Made by a program: the position numbers and the translations under genes. From Blastocatellia bacterium (GTDB lineage Bacteria > Acidobacteriota > Blastocatellia > HR10 > J050): DNA of 64,000 nucleotides. The notes under the pieces are model-generated. The model did no database searches and was not told the origin of the DNA. It worked only from the letters and a program-made list of their open reading frames with translations. Of this stretch, positions 33,742-42,878 are shown piece by piece; the stretch's first letter is position 1, and each line of letters opens with the position of its first letter. The DNA is taken from positions 1 to 64,000 of the forward strand of contig JALSQX010000104.1 of the NCBI GenBank assembly GCA_026985075.1, read 5' to 3'.

Positions 33742-36683
33742 GCCTCAGCAGCGAACGCCACACGGTGCAAAATCCCTTCATCCGCTACGCCAAGGAAGCG
33801 GGCTGGACCTACCTGCCCCCAGAGGAGGCCCTGCGCTGGCGCGGTGGGGAGAATTGCCCGATTTTGCGACGCCTGCTGGTAGAAGGGGAAGGACACGCCA
33901 GCGGCGTCCCCCTACTGCAACGCCTCAATCCCGGCGTGGTGGATTCGGTGGCCAAGGCGGAAGAGCTAGTTGAACGGCTCATTCGCGTGCGGCCCGACAT
34001 CGAGGGCAATCTGGAAGCGTGGGAATACCTCAAGGGGCTGAAAACCGTCTTCGTCGAGGCCGATGACCGCGAGAAAAACGTGCGCCTGCTCGACCCGGAG
34101 CATCTCGAGGCCAACACTTTCCACATCACCGACGAATTCACCTTCAGCAACGGCCGTTTTCGCATCCGTGCGGACGTAGTGCTGCTGGTCAACGGCATCC
34201 CGGTCATCGTGGTGGAGACCAAAGCGGCCACCCGGCCCGAAGGCATTGCCGAAGCTTTCGACCAGATCCGCCGCTACCACCAAGAAGGCCCTGAACTCAT
34301 GGCCCAAGCCCAGATCTTCGCCCTCACCCACCTGGTTCGGTTCTTCTACGGCCCCACCTGGAACCTCTCCCGCAAGGTGCTGTTCAACTGGCGGGAAGAG
34401 CAGGCCGGGGATTTCGAGACCCTGATCAAGACCTTCGTGGCCCCGCGACGCGTGCTGCGCGTGCTCACCGAATATATCCTCTTCGTGCGCAAAGATGGCG
34501 AACTGACCAAAGTCGTACTTCGCCCCCATCAGATGCGGGCGACGGAAAAAGTTCTCGGCCGGGCCAGCGATCCCAACAGGCGGCGCGGTCTGATCTGGCA
34601 CACCCAGGGTTCCGGTAAGACCTACACCATGATCACCGTGGCCAAACATCTGCTGGAAGACCCTCGTTTCCAGAACCCCACGGTGCTGATGATCGTGGAC
34701 CGCAACGAACTGCAGCAGCAGTTGTTCCAGAACCTGGAGGCGGTGGGATTCGGCCGGGTGCACGTGGCGCGAAGCAAGCACCACCTGCGCCAACTGCTGA
34801 GCCAGGACACCCAGGATACCCGCGGCCTCATCGTCTCCATGATCCACAAGTTTGACGAGGCGGACGCCAACCTGAACAGCCGCCCTAACATCTTCGTGCT
34901 CATCGACGAGGCCCACCGCTCTACCGGCAGCGACCTGGGTAACTACCTGATGGGCGCGCTGCCTAACGCCACCTTCATCGGCTTCACCGGCACGCCCATC
35001 GACAAAACCGCCCACGGCAAGGGCACCTTCAAGGTCTTCGGCGGCGACGACCCCGGCGGCTACCTGGACAAATATTCCATCCGCGAATCCATCGAAGACG
35101 GCACTACCGTGCCCCTCCACTACCAGATGGCCCCCAACGACCTCATCGTGGACCGGGAGGCCATGGAACGGGAGTTCTGGGCTGCGGCCAAACTGGAAGG
35201 CGTGGCCGACGTAGAAGAACTCAACCGCGTGCTGGACCGGGCGGTGAGGCTTAAAAACATGCTCAAAAACCGTGAACGGGTGAACAAGATCGCTCACTTC
35301 GTGGCCGACCACTTCCGCCAGTACGTGCAGCCCATGGGCTACAAAGCCCTTCTGGTGGCCGTAGATCGGGAGGCGTGCTGCCTCTACAAGGAAGCCCTGG
35401 ATCGCGATTTGTCCTCGGAGATGAGCCGGGTGGTCATCAGTCGCAGTCACAACGACCCGCCCGAACTCAAGCACTACCACCTGAGCGACGACGAAGAGGC
35501 CGCCGTGCGCAAGGCGTTTCGCAAGCCGGACGGAAACCCGCAGATCCTCATCGTCACCGAGAAACTGCTCACCGGCTACGACGCTCCCATCCTCTACTGC
35601 ATGTATCTGGACAAGCCGATGCGCGATCACGTGCTGCTGCAGGCCATCGCCCGCGTCAACCGTCCTTACGAGGACGAGGAGGGCCGGCGCAAGACGAACG
35701 GCCTCATTGTGGACTTCGTGGGCATCTTCGACAACCTGGAGCGGGCCTTGGCCTTCGATTCCCAGGATGTGGAAGGCGTGGTGGAAGGACTGGACGTGCT
35801 CAAGGAGCGGTTCGCGGCCCTAATGGAGCGCGGGCGACAGGAACACCTGCCGTTAAGCGCGGGGAAGAGCGAGGACAAAGCCGCCGAGGCCGTGCTGGAG
35901 CATTTCCGCGATAGGGAAATTCGGGAGGGCTTTTACGCCTACTTCCGGGAACTGGAAGAGGTATACGAAATCCTCTCTCCCGATCCATTTCTACGCCCCT
36001 TCCTGGGGGATTACCAACGACTGGTGGATATGTATCGCCTGCTGCGCAGCGCCTACGAGCCGCATGTGCCGGTGGACAAATCCTTCCTCCGCAAGACGGC
36101 CGAGATCGTGCAAAAGCACACGGCGACCGATGCCGTGCGCGAGCCACGGGAAACCTATGAGATCGGCGCCGAGGCGTTGTTGGCGCTGATCGCTCAGGAG
36201 AAGCCCGATACGGTCAAGGTGTTCAACCTGCTGCGGGAACTCTACCGCCTGGTGGCGGCCCAAGGCCGTGAACAACCCCACCTCATTCCTATCGGCGAGC
36301 GGGCCGAGGCCATCCGCCGGGCATTTGAGGAGCGGCAAATCAACTCTTGCCAGGCGTTGGAAGAACTGGACGCGCTGGTGCGCCAGTTGCAGGAGGCCCA
36401 GGAAAAGCGTGAGGAAAGCGACCTCTCGCCCGAGGCCTATGCGGTCGCCTGGTGGCTGCGGGTGCAGAAGGGAGTGGATGAAGCTCAAGCTCAGCAGATT
36501 GCGGAACAGATGGAAGCGGCTTTTCAGAAATTCCCCCACTGGGTGACCAGTGCCCGGCAGGAGGGAGAACTGCGCCGGGCGATGTACAAGGTGCTGATAA
36601 AGGCGAACGCGAACGTTCCGGCCAGCGATGTGGTCACCTGGACCGACCAGATTTTGACGTTGCTGCGGAGGGCTGGCAAATGA
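33738..36683 (+). CDS. hsdR: Type I restriction endonuclease subunit
   Basis: A 981-residue restriction and translocation subunit. The N-terminal nuclease domain has RIRADVVLLVNGIPVIVVET (D146, E160, K162 of the D-ExK site). The SF2 translocase shows Walker A HTQGSGKTYT (GSGKT 291-295), DEAH at 390-393 in VLIDEAHRSTG, FIGFTGTPID (motif III), and the motif VI region LLQAIARVNRPY. The C-terminal helical domain, which binds HsdM, is present. The length is normal for the family and no lesion is visible, in contrast to hsdM. It starts by ATGA overlap with the RAYT stop and ends by ATGA overlap with the YgjP-like gene. Confidence 0.92.
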   Translation: MSLSSERHTVQNPFIRYAKEAGWTYLPPEEALRWRGGENCPILRRLLVEGEGHASGVPLLQRLNPGVVDSVAKAEELVERLIRVRPDIEGNLEAWEYLKGLKTVFVEADDREKNVRLLDPEHLEANTFHITDEFTFSNGRFRIRADVVLLVNGIPVIVVETKAATRPEGIAEAFDQIRRYHQEGPELMAQAQIFALTHLVRFFYGPTWNLSRKVLFNWREEQAGDFETLIKTFVAPRRVLRVLTEYILFVRKDGELTKVVLRPHQMRATEKVLGRASDPNRRRGLIWHTQGSGKTYTMITVAKHLLEDPRFQNPTVLMIVDRNELQQQLFQNLEAVGFGRVHVARSKHHLRQLLSQDTQDTRGLIVSMIHKFDEADANLNSRPNIFVLIDEAHRSTGSDLGNYLMGALPNATFIGFTGTPIDKTAHGKGTFKVFGGDDPGGYLDKYSIRESIEDGTTVPLHYQMAPNDLIVDREAMEREFWAAAKLEGVADVEELNRVLDRAVRLKNMLKNRERVNKIAHFVADHFRQYVQPMGYKALLVAVDREACCLYKEALDRDLSSEMSRVVISRSHNDPPELKHYHLSDDEEAAVRKAFRKPDGNPQILIVTEKLLTGYDAPILYCMYLDKPMRDHVLLQAIARVNRPYEDEEGRRKTNGLIVDFVGIFDNLERALAFDSQDVEGVVEGLDVLKERFAALMERGRQEHLPLSAGKSEDKAAEAVLEHFRDREIREGFYAYFRELEEVYEILSPDPFLRPFLGDYQRLVDMYRLLRSAYEPHVPVDKSFLRKTAEIVQKHTATDAVREPRETYEIGAEALLALIAQEKPDTVKVFNLLRELYRLVAAQGREQPHLIPIGERAEAIRRAFEERQINSCQALEELDALVRQLQEAQEKREESDLSPEAYAVAWWLRVQKGVDEAQAQQIAEQMEAAFQKFPHWVTSARQEGELRRAMYKVLIKANANVPASDVVTWTDQILTLLRRAGK

Positions 36684-37336
36684 AGAGAACAAACGATCCC
36701 GTGCGGGCGCAGCATGCTGCGCCCAATAAGACGGTGGAGACAACCACCCGGTCGCCCTTACAGGAGGCCGTTGACCGGGATATTCTGATTGCCGAGGCGC
36801 AAGCCTGGGCACGGCGTATCGGCGTGGAAGATCGTCTGCGGGAAATTCATATCCGCCCCATGAAGCGTAAGTGGGCCAGCATCTCCACCCTCGGACGGTT
36901 GACGTTGAGCGCCGACCTGCTTCATCAACCGCCATCCTTTCGGCGTGAGGTCATCGTGCACGAACTGGTGCACCTGAAAATGAATCATGGGGCGCATAAT
37001 AAACTGTTTCGTTCTCTTATGCGGACGTACCTTGCTGAACAAACCGATGCCGGAACTAAGCGGTGTAGACAGATCGTCCATCCACTTCCTCGATGGCTTG
37101 CTCTAGCCCCTCCTTCACGAGCAAGGCGAGGCACTCGCCAAGACCTGGGTGGCTTACGACATCACAGGCCTCTGTGGATAACTGTCTCCGCCGTATGGAG
37201 GGGCTGCCAGATTCTATCGAGAAGGCGCTCCCGCGGTGGAGGCGCGTTACGACAAGCCACGCTATGCCTGAGCGCAAGGTTTCTGCTGTTGACCGCCTTG
37301 CTCAACAAACTCGAGACGCATTCTCTCAGGAACTAA
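36680..37336 (+). CDS. YgjP-like (DUF45) metalloprotease with aberrant C-terminal tail
   Basis: The first ~120 residues include HIRPMKRKWASISTLGRL and EVIVHELVHLKMNHGAHNKLF, the HExxH-like HELVH zinc site with the third His in HNKLF. These are the marks of YgjP/DUF45 peptidases that often end type I restriction operons. After MRTYLAE the remaining ~95 residues (Arg/Pro/Leu-rich) do not look like the family. The original stop has probably been lost, with read-through into unrelated DNA that reaches the tRNA genes. The stretch 37337-37430 shows no gene. On the minus strand, 37056-37277 reads like a gene fragment but has no recognisable domain. Confidence 0.7.
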   Translation: MKRTNDPVRAQHAAPNKTVETTTRSPLQEAVDRDILIAEAQAWARRIGVEDRLREIHIRPMKRKWASISTLGRLTLSADLLHQPPSFRREVIVHELVHLKMNHGAHNKLFRSLMRTYLAEQTDAGTKRCRQIVHPLPRWLALAPPSRARRGTRQDLGGLRHHRPLWITVSAVWRGCQILSRRRSRGGGALRQATLCLSARFLLLTALLNKLETHSLRN

Positions 37337-37609
<273 letters not shown>

Positions 37610-37716
37610 TAGATTTTTATAGCACCAAATCACAACGGGTGCAACCACTTCGAGTGCGCCAATCAGAAGGAGAGACGCGGTGAGAGAGTCAAGAACAAAG
37701 CGCAGCAGCAATCCCG

Positions 37717-38118
37717 GGTCTGCAGGCGAGCGGTGGGGTCTCCTGCGAGTGAAGGGTGGGCCTTCCACTAGCTGACAACTGACTGCTCCCCGCCGGCAAG
37801 CGACGGGGCCTCCTGAGGAGGTAGAGTGACACCACTCGATGAGCCGACAACTGATGCCTCCCCGCGGGCGAGCCGCAGGGTTTCCTGGGTGGGGAGGAGG
37901 AGTTGCCCGACGTTGCGTGACGACAACGTCGGCACGCGCGGGCTCAGCGGGGGTCCTGGAGGGGGAGGAGGAATTGCCCGGCTGGCTGACAACTGACACC
38001 CTTCCGTGGGCGAGCCGCGGGATCTCCTGAGGCGGTGGGGCGACATCGCTCGACGAACTGACAACTGATACTTCCCCGCGGGCGAGCGGCGGGGCTTCTC
38101 CTGCAGGTGAGAAATGAA
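37717..38118. repeat. Degenerate ~72-bp tandem repeat array
   Basis: About five and a half imperfect units, with a core TGACAACTGA followed by a GC-rich palindrome-like CCCCGCGGGCGAGCCGCGGG and TCTCCTGAGG. The GACAAC core recurs near 37773, 37845, 37922, 37988 and 38060, i.e. spacings of about 66-76. A partial unit precedes at 37717-37770. No convincing gene overlaps; the open minus-strand frames here only reflect a repeat length near a multiple of three. The unit halves resemble a hairpin, so a decayed minisatellite or palindromic element family is the best description. Confidence 0.7.
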
Positions 38119-38295
38119 CTCTCCCACTACATGATGAATGCGCCCGGGGAAGCTGGGTCGTGCCGGAGCCCTGTGACGCCACCTCGATGGTTCCGCAGCG
38201 ATGCCTTCAGGAACGCGTAACGCGAGGCACCATCCGATGTAGCGTTGTTGTCGCCCGCCATGGTGAGCGGAGAGCCCCCGAGCGCTTCCCGGGCG

Positions 38296-38396
38296 TTCAC
38301 TGTACCGATTGCGGATAGAGGGAAAAGAGTATAGAGCGACCGCTCTACGTCGCCTTCCTTCTCGAGCATTCACTGTACCGATTGTGGATAGAGGAG
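38296..38396. repeat. 25-bp direct repeat, one copy being the 3' end of the cytochrome gene
   Basis: TTCACTGTACCGATTGCGGA plus TAGAG at 38296-38320 recurs with one change (C to T) at 38369-38393, 73 bases on. The right copy encodes the last residues and stop of the minus-strand cytochrome c. The left copy is therefore a duplicated gene end lying just beyond the stop. The spacing matches the ~72-base unit of the neighbouring array. Confidence 0.75.
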
Positions 38397-39182
38397 TTTC
38401 ATGAGTCGGTCCTTGACGCGACCGGCTCGCTCGAAGGCCTCGTCCGCTTTTTTTCTCACCACATCGAACTCCAGCGCGTGCCACTCTATTTTCGCCTCCG
38501 AGAGAACGGTCTTCGCCGCTTTCAGTTGGCGGGCCTCTTCGGTCACATTGAGCTTTTTCTCCTGGCCAACTTCCAGCAAACGATCCGCCCAGACGAACAT
38601 GCCATTGGCCCGATTCAACGCCTCCATGACCTGCTGGGCTCGTTCGGGAATCTCCGGTCGCGGCGGCAAGAGTCCACCCACCGTGTTATGGCAGCGAGCG
38701 CAAAGGGCAGCCGCTTCCGTCGGACTCTGAACCACGGCAGCGGCCATGTGCTCGTGACACGTCGAGCAACTGGGCCCCATGTTCGATTCCTTCAGTTTCT
38801 GGTAGTGTCGGCTCTCCACGAAAGAAGCGACTACTCGGGGGTGACAGGTCCGGCACGTGTCGGGGAGATGGGCCGGATGAACCCGACTTTGCGGCCGATC
38901 GGCGGGGAAGACGCCCTGGTGCGCTCGCTCGCGCTCATTGGTCGTTGGGTCACCTCCATGGCACTTTTCGCACCCCACGCCGTTGTCCCGGTGCAAGGAG
39001 GTATGCCAGTCATAATACTTGTTGCTCACCGAGAGTGGGGTGGTGAGGCGGGAGTGGCAATTGACGCAATGATTCTCGGAGAACGAAACTCCCTCCTGCT
39101 GGGCCCGGGACAGAGTGCCTCCAAAAAGAATTGCCGCGGCCAGAAAACTCATGACACAAAGGACGTCGAATTTCTTGCTCAT
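38370..39182 (-). CDS. Pentaheme c-type cytochrome
   Basis: A 270-residue exported electron carrier. The start ATG 39182 follows GGGAGGG and gives a signal peptide (SKKFDVLCVMSFLAAAIL). Five CxxCH heme sites are visible: CVNCH, CEKCH, CRTCH, CSTCH and CARCH. Extra His residues suited to bis-His ligation are present (HTSLH, HPAHLP, SRHYQK). The heme spacing resembles cytochrome c3/NrfH/c554-type carriers, but the last ~90 residues are heme-free and helical (ALNRANGMFVWADRLL, EARQLKAAKTVLSEA). It is likely periplasmic. It has no neighbouring oxidoreductase in the window, so its partner is unknown. Confidence 0.83.
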   Translation of the reverse strand: MSKKFDVLCVMSFLAAAILFGGTLSRAQQEGVSFSENHCVNCHSRLTTPLSVSNKYYDWHTSLHRDNGVGCEKCHGGDPTTNERERAHQGVFPADRPQSRVHPAHLPDTCRTCHPRVVASFVESRHYQKLKESNMGPSCSTCHEHMAAAVVQSPTEAAALCARCHNTVGGLLPPRPEIPERAQQVMEALNRANGMFVWADRLLEVGQEKKLNVTEEARQLKAAKTVLSEAKIEWHALEFDVVRKKADEAFERAGRVKDRLMKLLYPQSVQ

Positions 39183-39850
39183 CGTGCCCTCCCGATCAAC
39201 GTTTTCTCTTTCGAAAATAGACGACGGACGACCGATGACCGGCGACCGACGCTCTCTTTTCATCTCCTCGCTGTGGCTCGGGCGCGCCATAACTCACTCC
39301 CTTGGTGAGATCCTTGGGGAGGCGATATCGCCCCCCCATGGCGTATCTCTCGGTCGAGGCCCGGACTCCATCGAGCCGGGCCATCTCCCTGCGACGACAC
39401 CCCATCGTCAGTACAGCAATCATCGTGCCACGAGGGAGGCTGAAGAGATCTCCCCCTGATCCATTGCAATCCCAGAGGTTAGGGCGAGAGAGAAGGGACT
39501 CGTGTAGAATGCGCGGCCTCGCCTTGGCGATTTCCCCCAGGACGAGTGGGCCATATCCCCTGGAAGCGATCCCACCAAAGTGAGGCCATCAATAGTGAGG
39601 GAAGATCCACCTGATGCGACTCGGTCAATGCCCGTTCCGGGCTCATCGGACGGATGGTGCCCTCCTGGGCGACGCCCTGCTCCTGGTGATGGTCGCATCT
39701 TCACGCGCAGGCTCGTTCGAGAAGAGAGGTGTGAGGGAACTGATGAGCCGATGCACATCCTGATCGGGACGTTCCACTCCCCATCGGCGTGGGGACGTCC
39801 GAGAGGTCTCTTGACACTGTCGGTCGGGTATGCCAGTATCTTGCCGGGTT
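39183..39850. other. Gap between the divergent cytochrome and purD genes
   Basis: 668 bases with no gene I can support. Short frames exist on both strands (e.g. 39196-39423 minus, 39302-39583 plus, 39420-39758 minus), but they are Arg/Ser/Pro-rich, overlap each other and lack good ribosome sites. The stretch must hold the promoters of the leftward cytochrome and rightward purD; I could not pick convincing -35/-10 pairs. Confidence 0.5.
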
Positions 39851-41116
39851 ATGAGAGTTCTGGTCATCGGATCGGGTGGGCGAGAGCACGCCATCGTCTG
39901 GAAACTCCATCAAAGTCCCATCGTCTCCCAGCTCATCTGTGCGCCGGGCAATGCCGGCATCGCCGAATTGGCGACGTGTTCCCCAGTGAGCGTGACTGAT
40001 ATCGACGGGCTCGTCAGGCTGGCCGAGGCCGAGCGCGTCGATCTCACGCTGGTCGGCCCGGAAGCGCCGCTGGTCGCCGGCCTCGTCGATGCCTTCCAGG
40101 CGCGCGGATTGGCCATCGTGGGACCGACCCGAGCCGCCGCGCAACTGGAGGGCTCCAAGGTGCTGGCCAAGGAGTTCATGGCGCGACACGGCATTCCCAC
40201 GGCTCCCTTCGTGATTTGCGATTCGCCCCGGGCGGCGCATCGCGTGATCGCTTCGGGCCGGTTCGGTTATCCGGTGGTGGTGAAAGCCGATGGCTTGGCC
40301 GCCGGCAAGGGCGTGACGGTGGCCGAGACCCGCGAGCAGGCTGAGCAAGCCATCGAGCGCACCATGGTCGAGAGGGCGTTCGGTGCGGCCGGTGAACGAG
40401 TGGTGATCGAAGAATGCCTCTTCGGGCGCGAAGCGAGTTTCTTCCTGTTCACCGATGGCCAGACGATCGCGCCCATGCCCGCCGCTCAGGACTACAAGCG
40501 GGCCCTGGATGGCGATCGAGGACCGAACACCGGAGGGATGGGGTCAATCTCGGCCCCGGAATTGATCGCTCGGGAAGTCTGGCAGGCGATCCTGGACACC
40601 ATCGCGCGGCCCACCATAGAGGCGATGCGCGCCGAGGGACGGCCCTATCGCGGCGTTCTCTACATCGGGCTCATGCTCACGCCGGAAGGGCCGAAGGTGC
40701 TCGAATACAACGTGCGCCTGGGCGATCCCGAAGCCCAGGTCATTCTCCCGCGTCTGGAGACGGATCTGGTGGAGATCGGCCAGGCCATCATCGGTGGAGA
40801 ATTGGACAAGATCGAACTCCGTTGGAGTTCCCGGGCGACAGCCTGTGTCATCGCCGCTTCGGGAGGATATCCGGGACGGTATGAGAAGGGGTTCCCCATC
40901 CGTGGGCTCGATGAGGTGGCCGCCATGCCCGACGTCGTCGTCTTTCATGCCGGGACGGCGCGCTCGGATGAGGGACAGATCGTGACCAACGGTGGCCGCG
41001 TATTGGGCGTCACCGCCTGGGACGCTACCTTGCCGGACGCCGTCAACCGCGCCTATCGGGCCCTCTCGCGCATTCACTTCCAGGGCATGCACTACCGCCG
41101 CGATATCGGGGCCTGA
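39851..41116 (+). CDS. purD: Phosphoribosylamine-glycine ligase (GAR synthetase)
   Basis: Second enzyme of purine synthesis: ATP + phosphoribosylamine + glycine to GAR. MRVLVIGSGGREHAIVWKL is the N-domain start. The ATP-grasp part shows GYPVVVKADGLAAGKGVTV, AQDYKRALDGDRGPNTGGMG and LEYNVRLGDPEAQ (usually EFNxRFGDPE), which provides Mg ligands. The C domain follows (GYPGRYEKGFPI). The 421-residue length is normal. ATG 39851 is chosen to start at the conserved core; an upstream in-frame start would add seven residues. No other purine genes are nearby, so it is a lone purD, as in many bacteria with scattered pur genes. Confidence 0.95.
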   Translation: MRVLVIGSGGREHAIVWKLHQSPIVSQLICAPGNAGIAELATCSPVSVTDIDGLVRLAEAERVDLTLVGPEAPLVAGLVDAFQARGLAIVGPTRAAAQLEGSKVLAKEFMARHGIPTAPFVICDSPRAAHRVIASGRFGYPVVVKADGLAAGKGVTVAETREQAEQAIERTMVERAFGAAGERVVIEECLFGREASFFLFTDGQTIAPMPAAQDYKRALDGDRGPNTGGMGSISAPELIAREVWQAILDTIARPTIEAMRAEGRPYRGVLYIGLMLTPEGPKVLEYNVRLGDPEAQVILPRLETDLVEIGQAIIGGELDKIELRWSSRATACVIAASGGYPGRYEKGFPIRGLDEVAAMPDVVVFHAGTARSDEGQIVTNGGRVLGVTAWDATLPDAVNRAYRALSRIHFQGMHYRRDIGA

Positions 41117-41151
41117 CGCTCGATCGGCTTCCGGCCGGCCGTCGTCGAGCG
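41117..41151 (+). terminator. Hairpin just after purD
   Basis: CGCTCGA at 41117-41123 pairs with TCGAGCG at 41145-41151, with further GC-rich self-complementarity (CGGC/GCCG) in the loop. It begins one base after the purD stop. No T-run follows, only CTCCTGTTCTTCC, so termination would be weak or factor-aided. Confidence 0.4.
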
Positions 41152-41224
41152 GCTCCTGTTCTTCCGCATCGTGGGCGCGCCAGTGAATTCTCATTTCTCC
41201 CTTCTTTCCTGCGCCCCAGTGTTT

Positions 41225-41230
41225 TATAAT
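41225..41230 (+). promoter_or_regulatory. Probable -10 element for the pspA-like operon
   Basis: A perfect TATAAT lies 28 bases before the ATG at 41259, in otherwise GC-rich DNA. The expected -35 position (41202-41207, TTCTTT) is weak, so activation or an alternative sigma factor may be needed. Confidence 0.45.
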
Positions 41231-41258
41231 CGAGAGAAAATGTGGGAGGCTGACGATC

Positions 41259-42026
41259 ATGTGGGAACGAATCAAGCGATTGTTTCGGGCCATCTTTGGC
41301 GGCATCCTGGAACGGGCCGAAGATCCCGAGCTCATCCTTCAGCAGGTCATCCGCGACATGCGCGACAAGATCCCTCAGATGAACGAAAATGTGGCTCAGG
41401 TGATGGCCACACAAAAGCTCTTGGAGAGAGAGGTGACCTCGCTGGAGCGGGAGATTCAGGAGCTGGATGCCAAGATCCGCGCCGCCGTGAAACAAGGGCG
41501 CGATGACATTGCCACGACGTTCATCGGCGCCATGCAAGAGAAGCAAGCTGCCCTGGAACGATCGCGCCAACAACTGGAATCAGCGCGAGCGGCGACCGAA
41601 CAGGCCATCCGATTTCGGGATAATTACCTCATGCAACTGAAAAAACGGCAGGCCGAAGCGATGAAACTCATCGCCGAACATCGCCGCGCGCGCATGCAAG
41701 AACAACTGGCGCAGGCGATGGCCAGTTTTCAAGTAGGCGATGAGTCGGCCACCTTCGAGGAGATGCGCGATAAAATCGCTCAACGCATGGCCGCCGCTGA
41801 AGCGAAAATGGAACTGAGCACCACGGGCGTGGAAGCCCAGATCACTGAGATCGAAAAAGAGGCCCTCTCGGTGCAGGTGCAGGATACGCTGCTGGCCTAC
41901 AAACGGCAATTAGGTCTCATTCCCGAAGAGGCGGCGCCTCCCTCACCGGCCCCAACCGTTGCTGAGGAAGCGCCCGCCCACCCGGAGAAGACATTGGGTC
42001 CATCGGAGAAAGAACGAGCCGAGTGA
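41259..42026 (+). CDS. PspA/IM30 (Vipp1) family membrane-stress protein
   Basis: A 255-residue, almost entirely coiled-coil ESCRT-III-like protein. The N-terminal amphipathic start MWERIKRLFRAIFGGILERA and then AEDPELILQQVIRDMRDKIP are classic PspA features. Long heptad-rich helices follow (ELDAKIRAAVKQGRDD, QQLESARAATEQAI, MQLKKRQAEAMKLI). The C-terminus is Pro/Ala-rich. Such proteins polymerise on damaged inner membrane. It leads a three-gene set: a membrane coiled-coil protein starts 10 bases later, then an AAA+ ATPase. Here the AAA partner is unlike the enhancer-binding protein PspF and could remodel the PspA polymer. That role is inference. Confidence 0.88.
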   Translation: MWERIKRLFRAIFGGILERAEDPELILQQVIRDMRDKIPQMNENVAQVMATQKLLEREVTSLEREIQELDAKIRAAVKQGRDDIATTFIGAMQEKQAALERSRQQLESARAATEQAIRFRDNYLMQLKKRQAEAMKLIAEHRRARMQEQLAQAMASFQVGDESATFEEMRDKIAQRMAAAEAKMELSTTGVEAQITEIEKEALSVQVQDTLLAYKRQLGLIPEEAAPPSPAPTVAEEAPAHPEKTLGPSEKERAE

Positions 42027-42035
42027 GGCAGAGCC

Positions 42036-42878
42036 ATGGCCGAGAAGATCAATTACTACTGGGAGGCGTTCAAGGAGCCCTTGAATCTCTGGCCCCTGTT
42101 GGGCATCCTCGTGGCTGCGGCGACCTACGCCGCCAATGGCTGGGAGCTGGTGGGAGGCATCATTCTGGCCAGTGGGCTGGGATTGGAAGCGCTCTACCTG
42201 AGCACCGTTCCCTCCAGCGGATTCTACAAGCGCGTCGTGGAGCGGCGTCGATTGCGCAAGCTGACCGAACAGCGGCGTCGGGCGCGCGAGGAGCTGATCA
42301 AGAAATTCGATCCCCGGGAACGAGAGGCGGTCGAATATCTCCGCTGGTTGAAGGAGCAAATCTACTCCAACTATAAGCGGTTCACGCGATCCAAAGAGAT
42401 CCCCCCGGATATTCGCACCCTGGATGCCATGTGGGAGCGATTCGTCGATTTCCTCGATGTCTATCGCCGGTGCAAGAACCACCTGCGCGCTTTCAGCCGA
42501 CAGGCCATCGAGAACCAGATCGCTCAGGCGGAACGGAATCTGCAAACCGCCGATGAGAAGACGCGGAGAGTCATCGAAAACAATCTGCAGATCCTGCGCG
42601 GTCGTCTGGCCGAATACGAAGGCATCCAGCGAGCCGTGAAAATGCTCGAAGCCCAACTTCAATCCATCGAGAATTTCTTCGGCCTGGTCAATGACAAAGT
42701 GGTGACCATGTCCTCCATCGACAGCATTTCCTCCATCGACTTCAACTCCATCCTCTCCAGCATCGAGATGACGCGCTCATTACTGGAGGAGACGGCGCCG
42801 ATGATGGCCGCGTTGGACGCCCTGCAACGCGAAGAGTCGCCGCCGCTTCGACCCCAGGTGAGCGCCGAACAGCGATGA
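42036..42878 (+). CDS. Membrane-anchored coiled-coil protein of the PspA/AAA module
   Basis: A 280-residue protein. Two closely spaced hydrophobic helices lie near residues 18-35 (LWPLLGILVAAATYAANG) and 38-58 (VGGIILASGLGLEALYL). The rest is cytoplasmic and mostly helical/charged (KLTEQRRRAREELIKKF, NQIAQAERNLQTADEKTRR). A Ser/Ile-rich stretch SSIDSISSIDFNSILSSIE repeats SSID near residue 230. No known domain was recognised. It lies between the pspA-like gene and the AAA+ gene and overlaps the latter's start by 4 bases, so it is probably the membrane anchor or adaptor of that pair. Confidence 0.6.
   Translation: MAEKINYYWEAFKEPLNLWPLLGILVAAATYAANGWELVGGIILASGLGLEALYLSTVPSSGFYKRVVERRRLRKLTEQRRRAREELIKKFDPREREAVEYLRWLKEQIYSNYKRFTRSKEIPPDIRTLDAMWERFVDFLDVYRRCKNHLRAFSRQAIENQIAQAERNLQTADEKTRRVIENNLQILRGRLAEYEGIQRAVKMLEAQLQSIENFFGLVNDKVVTMSSIDSISSIDFNSILSSIEMTRSLLEETAPMMAALDALQREESPPLRPQVSAEQR

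Noticed and set aside
33966-35630. Minus-strand 554-codon frame opposite hsdR
   Set aside because: His/Val/Gly-rich shadow of the hsdR codons; hsdR motifs on the plus strand are unambiguous.
37056-37277. Minus-strand 73-codon frame near the island edge
   Set aside because: Reads somewhat protein-like but has no domain and may only be a fragment; not strong enough to list as a gene.
37717-38118. Possible CRISPR array from the regular ~72-bp units
   Set aside because: Units vary along their whole length, no constant 28-37-base repeat is separated by unique spacers, spacing drifts (66-76), and no cas gene is in the window.
39302-39758. Overlapping frames on both strands in the cytochrome/purD gap
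   Set aside because: Mutually overlapping, biased composition, no start signals; none stands out as coding.
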